Virus record (IMG/VR): IMGVR_UViG_3300025121_000035
Span: 20,044 to 84,043 of that record
Direction: 5' to 3' (one strand)
DNA: 64,000 bases
From: a virus
Both the position numbers and the translations under genes were made by a program. The number at the start of each line of letters is the position of its first letter. Within the stretch, counting starts at the first letter, position 1. Below are positions 51,265 through 62,400 of the stretch, piece after piece. The notes below the pieces were generated by a model, which was given only the letters and a program-made list of their open reading frames with translations, was not told where the DNA came from and ran no database searches.

Positions 51265-51540
51265 TTTATCATCATATATTTTAGATATTTTTAAAACTCT
51301 ATACCACATTTTTAAATTCAATTCTATATGATAATATTTTCTATTATAATCTATTATTTCAATTAAATCATTATTTAATATATTATCTTTAATTCTTGTT
51401 TTCTTTTCAATATAAAAATTATCTATACTAGATGAATGAAAAAAACCTAACTGATTTATCAAATCTTCAACTTGTTCTCTTGTAACAGAACATTCAAGTG
51501 TATGTGTTCCTAATTGTACACTTTTAGTAGTTAAATTCAT
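51259..51540 (-). CDS. Hypothetical protein, 93 residues
   Basis: MNLTTKSVQLGTHTLECSVT, then EQVEDLINQLGF and YYHIELNLKMWYRVLKISKI. No family recognised. Overlaps the helicase stop by one base (TAATG), so coupled to it. See the adjacent remnant at 51116, which may once have been its C-terminus. Confidence 0.52.
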   Translation of the reverse strand: MNLTTKSVQLGTHTLECSVTREQVEDLINQLGFFHSSSIDNFYIEKKTRIKDNILNNDLIEIIDYNRKYYHIELNLKMWYRVLKISKIYDDKN

Positions 51541-53171
51541 TATGTTCTTTTTTGTTTTAATTCACTAATAGCATTTATAAACCAAATAGGTAAAAGTTTA
51601 TAACTTCTCTGTAAAATATTACTAAAATTTGAGTCTAATATATAAGTAATTGCATAATCATCATCACTTCTAATTGATCGACCATAACTTTGAATTAAAT
51701 CTGCTACTGTTTTATAACTATACCAATCTTTATAATCATTCATTCTTTTTTTAACTCTATTTGATTTTAAATTCGGATATGGCATTTTCAATATAACTTG
51801 AAATCTAGATAAATCATCTTTTAAATCTACTCCATTCATCATTGATGGTGAAACTAATATAGTTGGTTTTTTTGATTGAATATGTTTAAGTAAAATAGCA
51901 TCTTTATCTTCGACTGTTGGAAATAAAAATTTTTCATTTTTACCATATTTTTCTTTTAACCATTCCGCAAGTTCATAATTTCCAGTATGAATAATACCTT
52001 TTTCGTTTTTATGTTTATTAAATATTTTTTCTAAAACTGATTGTTGTTTTAACCAGGTTTCTTTTTTTTCATTAAAAGACATTTTACCAACTTTTATATA
52101 TTTCACTCTTCTATTTTTTATAGCAAAAGGGGAATCTACATTAAAATATGTACATAGATTAGGTTCTAACCCATTTAAGTAAGCAAACATATTTTTATCT
52201 AATATTGTACCACTCATAAATATAATATGATCATATTTATCATAAATTATTTTTTTAAGATAATTATATGCCCAAACTGGTTGAATATTAAATATTTTTT
52301 GAAATAATGTAAATTTCTTATCTACTTCAATATCTAATACCCAATTATCCGGATTAATAGAATAATCTTCTATTAATTTTTTGAAAGATAAACGACTAGA
52401 TTCAATATTTGCTAATTCTTTACTTAATTTTATTTTTTCGTTTGTAGATATGGATTGATTTCCAATTCTATTTGTATGTGCTTCTTCTAATTTTTCTAAA
52501 TAATGAGTTAATTCATCTTCAATATATTTAATAAATTGATTAGTATTTTTAATACCATTCATTTCTTTATCTATTTTATTAATACTAGCATCATTAAATC
52601 CTAATTTTTTTAAAGTTCTTTGTGATACTTTATTAGATATAAAATCACATAATACTGCTTCAAAGTCATGTGCTTCATCTATTATTAAAACATTACACCT
52701 ATTTTCTATTACATTAGGTAAAAATAAATGTAATGTGATGAATAAATGAAAATTAGTTAATGATATATCAGATTTTTCCCAACTAGACATTGCTAATGTA
52801 TAAGGACAAGCTGTACATGTCTTTTTTAAAGCTTTATTTAATTCTTTTCCATCTTGACAATTAGAATTATAGGTAGAACAGCTATAATTTGCTTTTCCTT
52901 TTAAACTTGATATAAATGGAAATTCTCTGACATATTGACTTTGAAGAACTTTACTGTTTGTTAATAAATCAATTTTAGCATTTGAATTTATATAATTTTT
53001 GTACCAATTGGCAACCATTATACTAAATAATGATTTTCCTACACCAGTAGGTGCATTCATCAGAAAATATTTTTTACCTCTTCTAATATGATGTTTGATA
53101 TGATTTAACATATCTATTTGAATTTGCCTTGGTTCGTGTTTAACAGGGAAATATATTTGGTTTTTGTACAT
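51540..53171 (-). CDS. DinG/XPD-like superfamily 2 helicase
   Basis: 543 residues. Walker A NAPTGVGKSLFSIMVANW near residue 40; Fe-S-type Cys cluster (ANYSCSTYNSNCQD and KKTCTACPY); DEAH box NVLIIDEAHDFEAVL; motif III-like IIFMSGTILDK; C-terminal motifs TILVSPSMMNGVDLKDD and SYGRSIRSDDDYAI. This is the DinG/XPD layout, an Fe-S 5'-3' helicase acting on branched DNA, G4 or R-loops. Found in phages as a replication or repair helicase. A homing endonuclease gene follows its 5' side. Confidence 0.88.
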   Translation of the reverse strand: MYKNQIYFPVKHEPRQIQIDMLNHIKHHIRRGKKYFLMNAPTGVGKSLFSIMVANWYKNYINSNAKIDLLTNSKVLQSQYVREFPFISSLKGKANYSCSTYNSNCQDGKELNKALKKTCTACPYTLAMSSWEKSDISLTNFHLFITLHLFLPNVIENRCNVLIIDEAHDFEAVLCDFISNKVSQRTLKKLGFNDASINKIDKEMNGIKNTNQFIKYIEDELTHYLEKLEEAHTNRIGNQSISTNEKIKLSKELANIESSRLSFKKLIEDYSINPDNWVLDIEVDKKFTLFQKIFNIQPVWAYNYLKKIIYDKYDHIIFMSGTILDKNMFAYLNGLEPNLCTYFNVDSPFAIKNRRVKYIKVGKMSFNEKKETWLKQQSVLEKIFNKHKNEKGIIHTGNYELAEWLKEKYGKNEKFLFPTVEDKDAILLKHIQSKKPTILVSPSMMNGVDLKDDLSRFQVILKMPYPNLKSNRVKKRMNDYKDWYSYKTVADLIQSYGRSIRSDDDYAITYILDSNFSNILQRSYKLLPIWFINAISELKQKRT

Positions 53172-53203
53172 ATAATATAGTTTTACTTTTAAATAATATA
53201 TGA

Positions 53204-54103
53204 TTAAGATTTCAAATAGTTTTTTATTTTATTTTCTATATTTTCATTATATTTTATTCTTAATAAACCTATACCACTATTTTTACAAAAATTATTTTTA
53301 ATTATATCTAATTTTTTTCTATTTTTTAATCCTTCTTTTCCTCCAAAAAAATTCAGTGGTTTAAAATGTTGTTCTCCATCATATTCTATTATTAAATTTA
53401 TATTAGGTAAATAAAAATCAAATGGCAATTGGTTTTTATTTCTACAATTTTTAAATTTTTTCTGTGTTTCAAAAATTATATTATTTTGTTCTAATAAAAT
53501 TCTAATTTCTTTTTCTCCGTGACTTTCTTTACAAAATGGACAACCAATACCTCTTATATGATCATCTGGTCTTTGTTCAAATTCCCCATGAATAGGACAA
53601 TCAATTTTAATTTTAGTTTTATTATTTATATAATTTGTATTTGGATAACTATATTTATTATTATGAATATTTTTTACTTTTTCAATAAATTCTTCGGTAG
53701 TAAAAATTTTATATGAACATTTTGGGCAACCTTTACCATTTAAATGATTATTAGGCAATTGTTCAAATATTCCATGTTCTTTACATATAATTTTAATTTT
53801 TGTTCTAGCGTTAACATAATTTACTAAAAGATAACCAAAATTATCACCATGAACTTTTTTAGCATCTATGATAAATTTATTAGTAGTTTTAGTTTGATTT
53901 ACTGCTTTTTTCAAATATGAACAAATAGGGCATCCACTACCAGATAAATGGTCACTTGGTCTTTGTTTAAACTCTCCGTGTTCAAGACAATTTATTTTAA
54001 TTTTTGTTGAATTATTTATATAATTCAACAACGAATAATCATATTTATCGCCTTGTACTTTTATTGCTTTTTCAATAAATTCATTAGTTGTTAGTTTTTT
54101 CAT
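53204..54103 (-). CDS. Free-standing homing endonuclease-like protein (triple DUF723-type repeat plus Vsr-like core)
   Basis: 299 residues. Three copies of a zinc-bearing repeat: KYDYSLLNYINNSTKIKINC and LEHGEFKQRPSDHLSGSGCP, repeated at about 75 and 138. The C-terminal core FDFYLPNINLIIEYDGEQHF and SGIGLLRIKYNENI is PD-(D/E)xK/Vsr-like, as in phage Hef-type nucleases. No intron or intein is adjacent, so it likely homes as a free gene into the space before the DinG-like gene. It overlaps the next small gene by 20 bp. Confidence 0.78.
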   Translation of the reverse strand: MKKLTTNEFIEKAIKVQGDKYDYSLLNYINNSTKIKINCLEHGEFKQRPSDHLSGSGCPICSYLKKAVNQTKTTNKFIIDAKKVHGDNFGYLLVNYVNARTKIKIICKEHGIFEQLPNNHLNGKGCPKCSYKIFTTEEFIEKVKNIHNNKYSYPNTNYINNKTKIKIDCPIHGEFEQRPDDHIRGIGCPFCKESHGEKEIRILLEQNNIIFETQKKFKNCRNKNQLPFDFYLPNINLIIEYDGEQHFKPLNFFGGKEGLKNRKKLDIIKNNFCKNSGIGLLRIKYNENIENKIKNYLKS

Positions 54104-54239
54104 TTAATTTATTAATTTTTTTTGTTAATTCATTTTCTATCCAAGTATTTAATATTAAGGATTTATCTACACAATATAATTTGATTTTTTTGTGCAATTC
54201 AGGCGAAATTTTAATTGTTTTATATTCATTCATTTTCAT
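54084..54239 (-). CDS. Small ribbon-helix-helix-like protein
   Basis: 51 residues: MKMNEYKTIKISPELHKKIK, then LYCVDKSLILNTWIENEL and a Lys-rich tail. The strand KTIKIS followed by two helices matches the ribbon-helix-helix fold of small repressors and antitoxins. It overlaps the endonuclease start and may control it. A Met two codons later is also possible as start. Confidence 0.5.
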   Translation of the reverse strand: MKMNEYKTIKISPELHKKIKLYCVDKSLILNTWIENELTKKINKLNEKTNN

Positions 54240-54322
54240 ATCTAATATCTTTTTATTTTATATATAAAATTTTAAAAGTGTAATTTTACTATTTATTTTT
54301 CATCATATATACGAATAGTTTT

Positions 54323-54334
54323 TTTAATATATAA
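54323..54334 (+). promoter_or_regulatory. TTTAATATATAA motif before 54357 gene
   Basis: Copy of the window-wide motif, 22 bp before the ATG at 54357. Confidence 0.4.
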
Positions 54335-54356
54335 ATTAAAATAATATTATTATTAA

Positions 54357-55064
54357 ATGAAAAATATTAAAGATTTTTTAATTGGTAAATCAGAAGAAGA
54401 TATCAAGAAAGTTATGAATAAATTAGAACCAATTAAACAATTAGATAAAATGATTGAATATGATACGAAACTTTTATCTGATGATGAACTTATAAATTTT
54501 TTAAATAACTTAAAACCCAATCCAAATACAACAAAAAATATTATCGAAACACAAATACATTATGCTTGTAGATATGGATCAGCAAAAGCTGTAAAATATT
54601 TTTTAGATAAAGGTGCTAAATATGATGATAATAACTATCAAAAAGTACTATTAACATTTAGAAATAATCAAACAGATATAGCCAAAGTATTTATAGAAAA
54701 GATGAAAGAAGATGGTGTTGAAAATAAATTAACGATAGTAAGTAATTATTGTTTAAGACGCGCTTGTAAAAATGGGAATTTAATATTAGTAAAAGAATTA
54801 TCTAAAAATAATGTACCATTAGAATATCCTTATAATGATCCATTTAAATATGCTTGTAAAAGTGGAAATGTAGAATTAGTTAAATTTTTATTACAAGACA
54901 AAAAAATAAATGCTTCTTCTGGAAATAATGCTGCGTTATATAATGCATTTAACGATAAATCTTATGATATAGTTAAATTATTATTACAAGATGAAAAAGT
55001 AATTGAAAAATTAAAAAATGATACTACATTAGAAAAAATGATAAAAAATGTAGGATTATTATAA
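54357..55064 (+). CDS. Ankyrin-repeat protein with GKS module
   Basis: 235 residues. N-terminus MKNIKDFLIGKSEEDIKKVM is the VKDLLxGKSDEE module of the leader family, but without the preceding QYNES leader. Then ankyrin units (HYACRYGSAKAVKYFLDKGA, RRACKNGNLILVKELSKNNV, YACKSGNVELVKFLLQDKKI). It links the GKS-module family at 18-24 kb and the ankyrin cluster at 44-48 kb. Function unknown. Confidence 0.7.
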   Translation: MKNIKDFLIGKSEEDIKKVMNKLEPIKQLDKMIEYDTKLLSDDELINFLNNLKPNPNTTKNIIETQIHYACRYGSAKAVKYFLDKGAKYDDNNYQKVLLTFRNNQTDIAKVFIEKMKEDGVENKLTIVSNYCLRRACKNGNLILVKELSKNNVPLEYPYNDPFKYACKSGNVELVKFLLQDKKINASSGNNAALYNAFNDKSYDIVKLLLQDEKVIEKLKNDTTLEKMIKNVGLL

Positions 55065-55072
55065 TGAGGTAA

Positions 55073-55084
55073 TTTAATATATAC
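55073..55084 (+). promoter_or_regulatory. TTTAATATATAC motif before 55152 gene
   Basis: Exact copy of the 12-mer, 67 bp upstream of the ATG; the spacing is longer than usual. Confidence 0.4.
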
Positions 55085-55151
55085 TTATGAATAACATATC
55101 AAATAAATATTATTAAATATTTAAAATTAAAAATGATTAAAATTAAATTTA

Positions 55152-56195
55152 ATGAGAAACATTTATTATAAACAAACCCCTATAAATCTGAGAAAATTTG
55201 GAGTAAATTCTGATGCATATAATGCAGTCATACAGAATTACATAAGTAAAATTAAATCAAATATGATACATTTTTTACAAAAAAATAAAAATTTAGATGA
55301 AGATAAAGCATTTGATTTTGTTGAAGATATGTTTAATATGGGTTATGAAAGAACTCATAAAATAATAAATGAGATAAAAGATTATTATCAACAAAAAGTA
55401 TCAACAGTTGATGCTGCTAAAAAATTAATGGATAAATATTATAAAATAGCAGTATTGAATAGTGAAAATCCTATTTATTCTCAAGCAGAAGTAGTAGAAG
55501 TTACAGAGAGTATTGATACAACAGATAAAAAACTTGTATCTAAAAAATTGTTTTGGTTATTTATTATTAAATTAAATGATATAAATATAAAATTTAATTT
55601 AAATACTCATTATATAAAAGGAATTGATAATTCATTAAATAATAATTATTTTCTTAATATGGAATCTAACAAAATAAATGTTCAGGATGTCATATATGAA
55701 TTTAAATATAGTAAGATATTTTCGTCATTTTTAAAATTTATTGAAGATAAAAATGAAATATCATTTTTTTTAAATATTAATGATAATAATATGCTACAAT
55801 TTGGTTATATGGTTAATACTAAAAAATATGAATTAGGATATTATAATTATACTAATATTGACATAGGAAAATTAGATTTTATCATAGAAAAAACTAATAG
55901 TGATATAAGTTTCAGAGAATTATCTAGAGGATTTAAGACAAATTTAGCAATAACTTATCAAATAAAAAAAACACTAATAGCATATTTAAATAAATATGAT
56001 GATATAGATTTTTATATAAATATTTTAAAAAATGAGTTTACTATTATAATTGAATCTAATAATAGTGATGTATTAAATAAAAAATATCTTGAACAAATTA
56101 TAAGTAATCATTTATCTAAATTAGAATATAAACGAGTAAGTATCATAAATAAAAAAATAGATAATGGTGATGTATATTATATTTCAATTATATAA
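55152..56195 (+). CDS. Hypothetical protein upstream of tail genes
   Basis: 347 residues. Helical N-terminal third (YISKIKSNMIHFLQKNKNLD), a linker, then a strand-rich part (FFLNINDNNMLQFGYMVNTK). No recognisable motif. It leads the plus-strand group of large tail or baseplate genes, so a virion role is likely but unproven. Confidence 0.55.
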   Translation: MRNIYYKQTPINLRKFGVNSDAYNAVIQNYISKIKSNMIHFLQKNKNLDEDKAFDFVEDMFNMGYERTHKIINEIKDYYQQKVSTVDAAKKLMDKYYKIAVLNSENPIYSQAEVVEVTESIDTTDKKLVSKKLFWLFIIKLNDINIKFNLNTHYIKGIDNSLNNNYFLNMESNKINVQDVIYEFKYSKIFSSFLKFIEDKNEISFFLNINDNNMLQFGYMVNTKKYELGYYNYTNIDIGKLDFIIEKTNSDISFRELSRGFKTNLAITYQIKKTLIAYLNKYDDIDFYINILKNEFTIIIESNNSDVLNKKYLEQIISNHLSKLEYKRVSIINKKIDNGDVYYISII

Positions 56196-56306
56196 GATAC
56201 ACATTTAAATGAATAATTATTTTATATATAATTGAAATATAATATACCTTTAATACCTTTAAATTTTTTATATATAATTCTAAATTAAAAAAAAATAAAT
56301 TTATAA

Positions 56307-59300
56307 ATGGCTGTGCAAAAAAATTCGTTTGTTCAGATTGCCGAACAAATACAATTACTAAACAACAATAATGTTGAAGTATTAACTAAAATAAATGATA
56401 TAGTTGTAGGAGAAGATTCATCGGTAAATGTAACACAATTAGATGAACAAGGTAATGAAACTACGTATTCTTTACCAACTGTAGGTAAATTACAAAAAGA
56501 TATTAATAATCTTAATAATAATGTTAAAACATTAGCAGGATTAAATAATAATACAGTACATATAATTGATGGAAATACTACTAAAAAAATATTTATATCT
56601 GATTTAAATAGAGAACCTAATAAAATAGATAATTTGAGTACTGTTACTCAATTTGATTCTAATAATAATTGGTTTTTTGAATCTCTTATGAATCCATCGT
56701 TAACTATAAATTATGATTTATCTGATAAAGTAGGAAATGATGTAGATGGTGTTATATCAAGAAGATATATAGTTAAATTTAAGAAAGATGAAAACGGCAA
56801 TTATACTGAGGATGGTGCAAAATATTTAGATCAATTTAATAGTTTATTTCTTGGAAAGAATGATATAAATTTACAAGATTTTTTAGATTGGCATACGAAC
56901 CCTACAAATACTGGTATTTATAGAGGTAGTAATCCAATTTATGATGAAGAATATTTTAAATTTGATTTTCAAGATGTAGATGAATATGGTTTGTTTTCTG
57001 TTGTAAAACAAGAAGTTGATACAATTAATAATAAATTATGGTTTCATATATATCCATCAAGATATACATCTATTACAGATGGTCAAAAAATATTAGCAGT
57101 AGATGATCAATTAATTTTGAATAGTCAAGAATCAGTTACAAGATGGAAAATTATTGAAACAAGTACAGCATCATCAGAATTTAGAGTTAGATTAGAAAGA
57201 TTAGAAGGTTATGATCCTATTGTAACAGGAGCTAATGTTTTAAAAATATATGGTAGTAGTATTGCTAAAAAAATTGTTAAGGTTACTGTTGGTTTTGATG
57301 AAAATTTAGTAGTTTTTATGAAAGCTACAAATAGTAAAAATAATTTAAAAGGAAGTACTTGGTCAAATGGAACAGGGTTATATACAAATAATTTAGTATT
57401 AGATACTGATACTAATTTAACAATGTCACAATATTATTTAGATTATGTTGAGGATTATGGTAAAATATTAAATGATATGATTCAAAAAGTTATACCATCT
57501 AATTTAGGATTACCGCCAAATAAACCTATTTTAGATAGTACTAATTTTAATGTTGTTCAAATTAATAAACATTTAACAGATACCGATAATAGTAAAGTTC
57601 TAAAAGATTTACATTCTGAAAAAACAAAAGTTAAAACAAAATTAGAACAAGTAAATGCTGCAATAGTTCAAAAAAATAAAGAATTATCAGTAACTAGATT
57701 CGCATCAATTGGTGAAAAAACTAAATCACAAAATGAATTAGGTAAATTATCAGGAGAACAAGAAAATTTATCTAAATTATTATATTCTATAACAAGACAA
57801 ATTAAAAGCAAAACTGATACAACAACAACAGTAGATGCTAAGTTTAGAGTTAGGGGATTTTGGGATATACCAGAAGCAAAACAAGATTATGGTTATAGAC
57901 CACAAGAAATAATTCAATTTGAAATACAACATAGATATTCTTCTAAAACTGGTGTAGAAAATCAAACAGAAGGATTTAAATTAGAATCATCTGATGGAAC
58001 AAAGAAAAATGCATATTTTGCAAATTGGGTTTCAATTACATCAGATTTAAGAAAAAGAACATATAATAAAGATACATCAACTTGGACTTGGGATATAGAA
58101 GATGTTTCAGATGCAGATACACCAAATATTAATCAATTAGATATTTCTATTAGTGCAGACGAAAAAGTTGAAATAAGAGTTAGATCAATATCAGAAGTAG
58201 GATATCCAGATTCAAAAATTTATAGTGATTGGTCAGATACTTTAAGTGTAGAATTTCCTGATAATTTAAAAAATGTATTAGGTGAAAATGATTTCATATT
58301 ACAAGAAGCTAAAGATGATAATACAATGCTTGAATTTGAACAATCATTAGATGCTAAAGGTGTTATTAAACATATAAATGAATCTTATTTTAATCAAGAT
58401 GAATATGTAGCACATTTAGATAAAAGTATAATAACAAATTACAAAGATGATACTGGTACAGCATTTGATTTAAGAGAATATTTAGATTATTTAACAAAAA
58501 AAATAGTTTCATTAGAAAATATTATTTATTCAGCTAAAGGATTACTTAAAGTATATGTATTCAATGGTTCTGAAGAAGTAGAAATTGCTAATAATAGTAA
58601 TATAAAAATAGATTTTACATGTGAAAATGCAGGAAATACATCAGATGGTGTTACATTTGATAATAATATATATATTAATGGAGATTATTATATAAAAATT
58701 CAAAATATATCTGAAAACTCACAATTAAATTTCTTAATAAGAGATAATTATAGTTATACACCTAGTAATGCTTATAGAACAGGAGTAAATAATTTACCTT
58801 GTTTAGTAGACGTAAATAATAAATTTGTTGTTCAAGAAGCTAATCAATTTATATATTTTATGGATAGTGCGGGTGGTAATTTATTATATACTGGTAATAC
58901 TTCTTATGATACATCATTATATTCTAGTTCAGATTATACTTGGTTATATCAAAATTTAACTGGTTCTACAACAATAAATGGTTTAAGTGGAGATTATATT
59001 AATTTAAATAGAAGTAGTAATCCTAATAATTATTCATATAGTGCATTAGGTCAAGATACGGGTAGTGGTTATGATTGGGATAAATCTGGTGGATTTAGTA
59101 CATTAATTTGTCCAGTTGTAGATTCAATAGATGATATAGTTATATCTGAATCACAAGATTTTAAATCGTTAGCTTTTAATGAAGAAATTATATTCCCTAT
59201 TAACATTTATTGGAAATTTGTTGGAAATTCAGCAACAACAATAGATATTACAACATTAAATTATATAACACATGTTAAATCAATTAAAGTTCGTTTAAGA

Positions 59301-59405
59301 CCATTATCTATAGATGGATTTTTTGATTTTACAATAACATTTAATATAAAAAATGTTAATTTAACAACAACTACAGGTAGTTCAGTGCCATCTGGTCTTT
59401 CTTAA
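56307..59405 (+). CDS. Large tail/baseplate structural protein with coiled coil and FnIII-like part
   Basis: 1032 residues. N-terminal helical region with NLNNNVKTLAGLNNN, a large beta-rich middle, a coiled-coil-like stretch at about 435-500 (SEKTKVKTKLEQVNAAIVQK), then a segment with KVEIRVRSISEVGYPDSKIY and SDWSDTLSVEFP that looks like a fibronectin type III domain, and a Ser/Asn/Thr-rich C-terminus. The length equals that of T4 gp7, but I see no motif to prove it is gp7. Tail or baseplate location follows from size, composition and the giant neighbour at 59427. Confidence 0.6.
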   Translation: MAVQKNSFVQIAEQIQLLNNNNVEVLTKINDIVVGEDSSVNVTQLDEQGNETTYSLPTVGKLQKDINNLNNNVKTLAGLNNNTVHIIDGNTTKKIFISDLNREPNKIDNLSTVTQFDSNNNWFFESLMNPSLTINYDLSDKVGNDVDGVISRRYIVKFKKDENGNYTEDGAKYLDQFNSLFLGKNDINLQDFLDWHTNPTNTGIYRGSNPIYDEEYFKFDFQDVDEYGLFSVVKQEVDTINNKLWFHIYPSRYTSITDGQKILAVDDQLILNSQESVTRWKIIETSTASSEFRVRLERLEGYDPIVTGANVLKIYGSSIAKKIVKVTVGFDENLVVFMKATNSKNNLKGSTWSNGTGLYTNNLVLDTDTNLTMSQYYLDYVEDYGKILNDMIQKVIPSNLGLPPNKPILDSTNFNVVQINKHLTDTDNSKVLKDLHSEKTKVKTKLEQVNAAIVQKNKELSVTRFASIGEKTKSQNELGKLSGEQENLSKLLYSITRQIKSKTDTTTTVDAKFRVRGFWDIPEAKQDYGYRPQEIIQFEIQHRYSSKTGVENQTEGFKLESSDGTKKNAYFANWVSITSDLRKRTYNKDTSTWTWDIEDVSDADTPNINQLDISISADEKVEIRVRSISEVGYPDSKIYSDWSDTLSVEFPDNLKNVLGENDFILQEAKDDNTMLEFEQSLDAKGVIKHINESYFNQDEYVAHLDKSIITNYKDDTGTAFDLREYLDYLTKKIVSLENIIYSAKGLLKVYVFNGSEEVEIANNSNIKIDFTCENAGNTSDGVTFDNNIYINGDYYIKIQNISENSQLNFLIRDNYSYTPSNAYRTGVNNLPCLVDVNNKFVVQEANQFIYFMDSAGGNLLYTGNTSYDTSLYSSSDYTWLYQNLTGSTTINGLSGDYINLNRSSNPNNYSYSALGQDTGSGYDWDKSGGFSTLICPVVDSIDDIVISESQDFKSLAFNEEIIFPINIYWKFVGNSATTIDITTLNYITHVKSIKVRLRPLSIDGFFDFTITFNIKNVNLTTTTGSSVPSGLS

Positions 59406-59426
59406 AAATATAATTAATTATTAAAA

Positions 59427-62400
59427 TTGAATAAAAGTTTTCAAATAATACGAACTAATCCAAGATTAACAACAAATATAAAAATAGTTGTAGATAATGA
59501 CTATAATTTATATTTAGAAAGTTTTAATAGTAGTAAAGATTTAAACGATGATAAATTTAAACATATTATATTAAATACTGAAGCATCAATTGAAGATGAA
59601 GTTCCAAAATTTTATGACAAAATACCTAAAAATATAGCATTTTCACCTAAAAATGATAATGATGTAGATATTATGTATAACACATATGAAAATCAATTTG
59701 ATGAAATTTATCATTCTGGTGCTAATGAAGTAGAAGATCAATGGTATTCAGAAGAATTTGAATATTTTGCTCCATTATATTTACAAAAAAATAATATTCC
59801 TAAACAATTTATAATTTTAAGAGTTGATGACCCTGCAATATATGAATTAAAAGGTGATACATATACTATCGGTAAATTAACAAAAGATAATTTTAGAAGT
59901 GAAATAATCGATAAATGGAAATGTGTAAAAGTATTTGATTTAACAGAAAATACAAATCTTGGAAAATTTATTAAAAGAAATATAACTGATAATAATAGAT
60001 TTCCTGAATTTTCTTTTTTCTTTGATACTAAAAAATATAATTACTCTAAATGGGGTGGAATGGATTATAAATCAGGAGTTTATACAACAAAAGAATTATT
60101 TATAAATGATAAATTATATTATGAAAATAATCATTTTGAATTTGAACAATTTATAACAAAAGGATTTGAAGATAATAATATAATATATCCTTTTATTTGG
60201 AATTTTAAATTTCTATATGATGATAATCCAGCTACACCAATTAAATTTAATAAATATTCTTCTAATAGATATTTTGGTTTTTATACAGAAGAAATGGAAT
60301 TAGTTAAAATATTAACATCTTATAAATTAGATGCATTAAATCCTATTGCTACAATAAAAAATAATATTTTTTATGTTGATGGTGTAATTGCTAATCCTTT
60401 TGTTAATCAACTAACTACAACAGGATGGGTACAAATTGATAATGAAATTTATAAAATAAATAGATTAAGTAATTTACAATATCAAATTTTTAGTAATAAA
60501 GATTTAACAAATTATAGTGTTTCTACTTTTAATCAAAATGAATGTGAAATTACATATACAGATGATAAAAATCGTATAAGTTATACTGGAATTATAGATG
60601 AATATATAAATACAATCGGTGAAAATAAAAATATGTATGCTGATTTATATTTAATTGATATAGATGGAATATTCCATGTTCTCAAAAAAGATACTATTGG
60701 ATATTATATACAAACAGATTATGCTATAATTTCTAATTTCAAAGAATTACATTATTGGAAAGGTGGTTTAAATAATGAATATGATATTAAAAAATCAATA
60801 TTAAATGACGATGGTTCACCTATTACATATAAAATATATCGTGTAAAATTTAATTCTATAAAAGACTTTGATTTTGATAGAATTAATACAAAATATGCTG
60901 ATTTTGATTATGAAAAATATACTTATTATTATACACCAGAAGTAAAATTATATGCTAATGAGTATTTAGATGATAGTATGCCTATTCGTAAAAAAACACA
61001 TGATATTAGTTATGACGGTCAATATAGTTTAATGGATATTTCATCTGAATATATTGCTGATGATGAAGCATTTGAAATACAAAGAAATTTAAAAAACGGT
61101 AACTTAAATCAATTATGGACAAAAAATCAAACAATTTGTAAATGGGGATATGATAGTTCAATAAGTCATTCAGATTATACATATAAATTAAATAATTCAT
61201 ATGAACATGGTGGTGCTTTTAATAGAACTACTAATACTGATATTAAAAAAGCTATTATTAAAGAAAAATCTCTAGATTATTTTTATAGAATTGGTAATTT
61301 TTATGAAAATGCATCAACAATTTATATAAGTGAACCATATATTAGTAATGATTGGATAAGTAACGAATTAAATATTTGGAATGTATATTCAACTTATATT
61401 GATGCTGAATGGGATTATATAACACCAACATATTTAACATATTTAGTAGAACCACTAATAATTGGAGATGAATATGATATAGTATTAAGTGCTGAAGTGT
61501 ATAATAATTTTGGTGGAGGAACAGTAGGTGTTGATCTAAATTCTTTTGATGATGCAACAGGGACTGCACTAGCTGGATATAATGTAGAAATAAATGTTAC
61601 ATCAACTGCTAAATCAAGTGTATTTAAATTAGAATTAATTAATATGAATGTTAGAATAACTAATATTTCAATAACTAAAAAAATTCAAAATAAATATTAT
61701 TTAAATCAATCTACAAATATACAAACATCCTTACATAAAAAATACGATACTTTAATTGAACCTAAATTTAATTTACAACATTATATGAATTCAGAATTTG
61801 ATTATTTTGATTTCTTTTTCAAAAATATAATGTATTATAATAATAATGGACAATATTTTGAAAAACCGTATTTAAAATACTCAATATTTGGTGGAGGTGA
61901 TACTGAATTACCAGCGTCTTCTTTATTTAAAGGATTAGAATATAATATATATTCAGTTGATAATATTACATTTAATATTAATTCTAATGGTACGGAAACT
62001 ATTAAAAGTATAATTAAAAGCAATGGCAAATTTTATAACGGTTATAAAATGGCTGTTATATTAAGTGAAAATTATACTAATTATAGTTTTGATGGGGATT
62101 ATGATAACGGCTATTCAAATGCAAGTTGGATATCTAGTGAAAATAAATCAATAGCATATTCAAATTTACTACAATCCATTGATCAAAACGGAATTCATGT
62201 TATATTAAACGAAAAATTTAAAAATTTATTAATTATAATAAATGTAAATTTATCTATTAATTCAGAATGGGGTTCATTAAATAATGTAGGTATATTTGGT
62301 GAAAATAATGGATTATATTATGGTAAAACAAAAGATAATAAATATAATTTATTCCCTATTACTCCAACTATCGAAAAAATATATAATCCTGATAATTTAA

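Noticed and set aside
57780-57965. Minus-strand ORF of 61 residues in the 1032-residue tail gene
   Set aside because: Antisense shadow of a long structural ORF; no supporting context.
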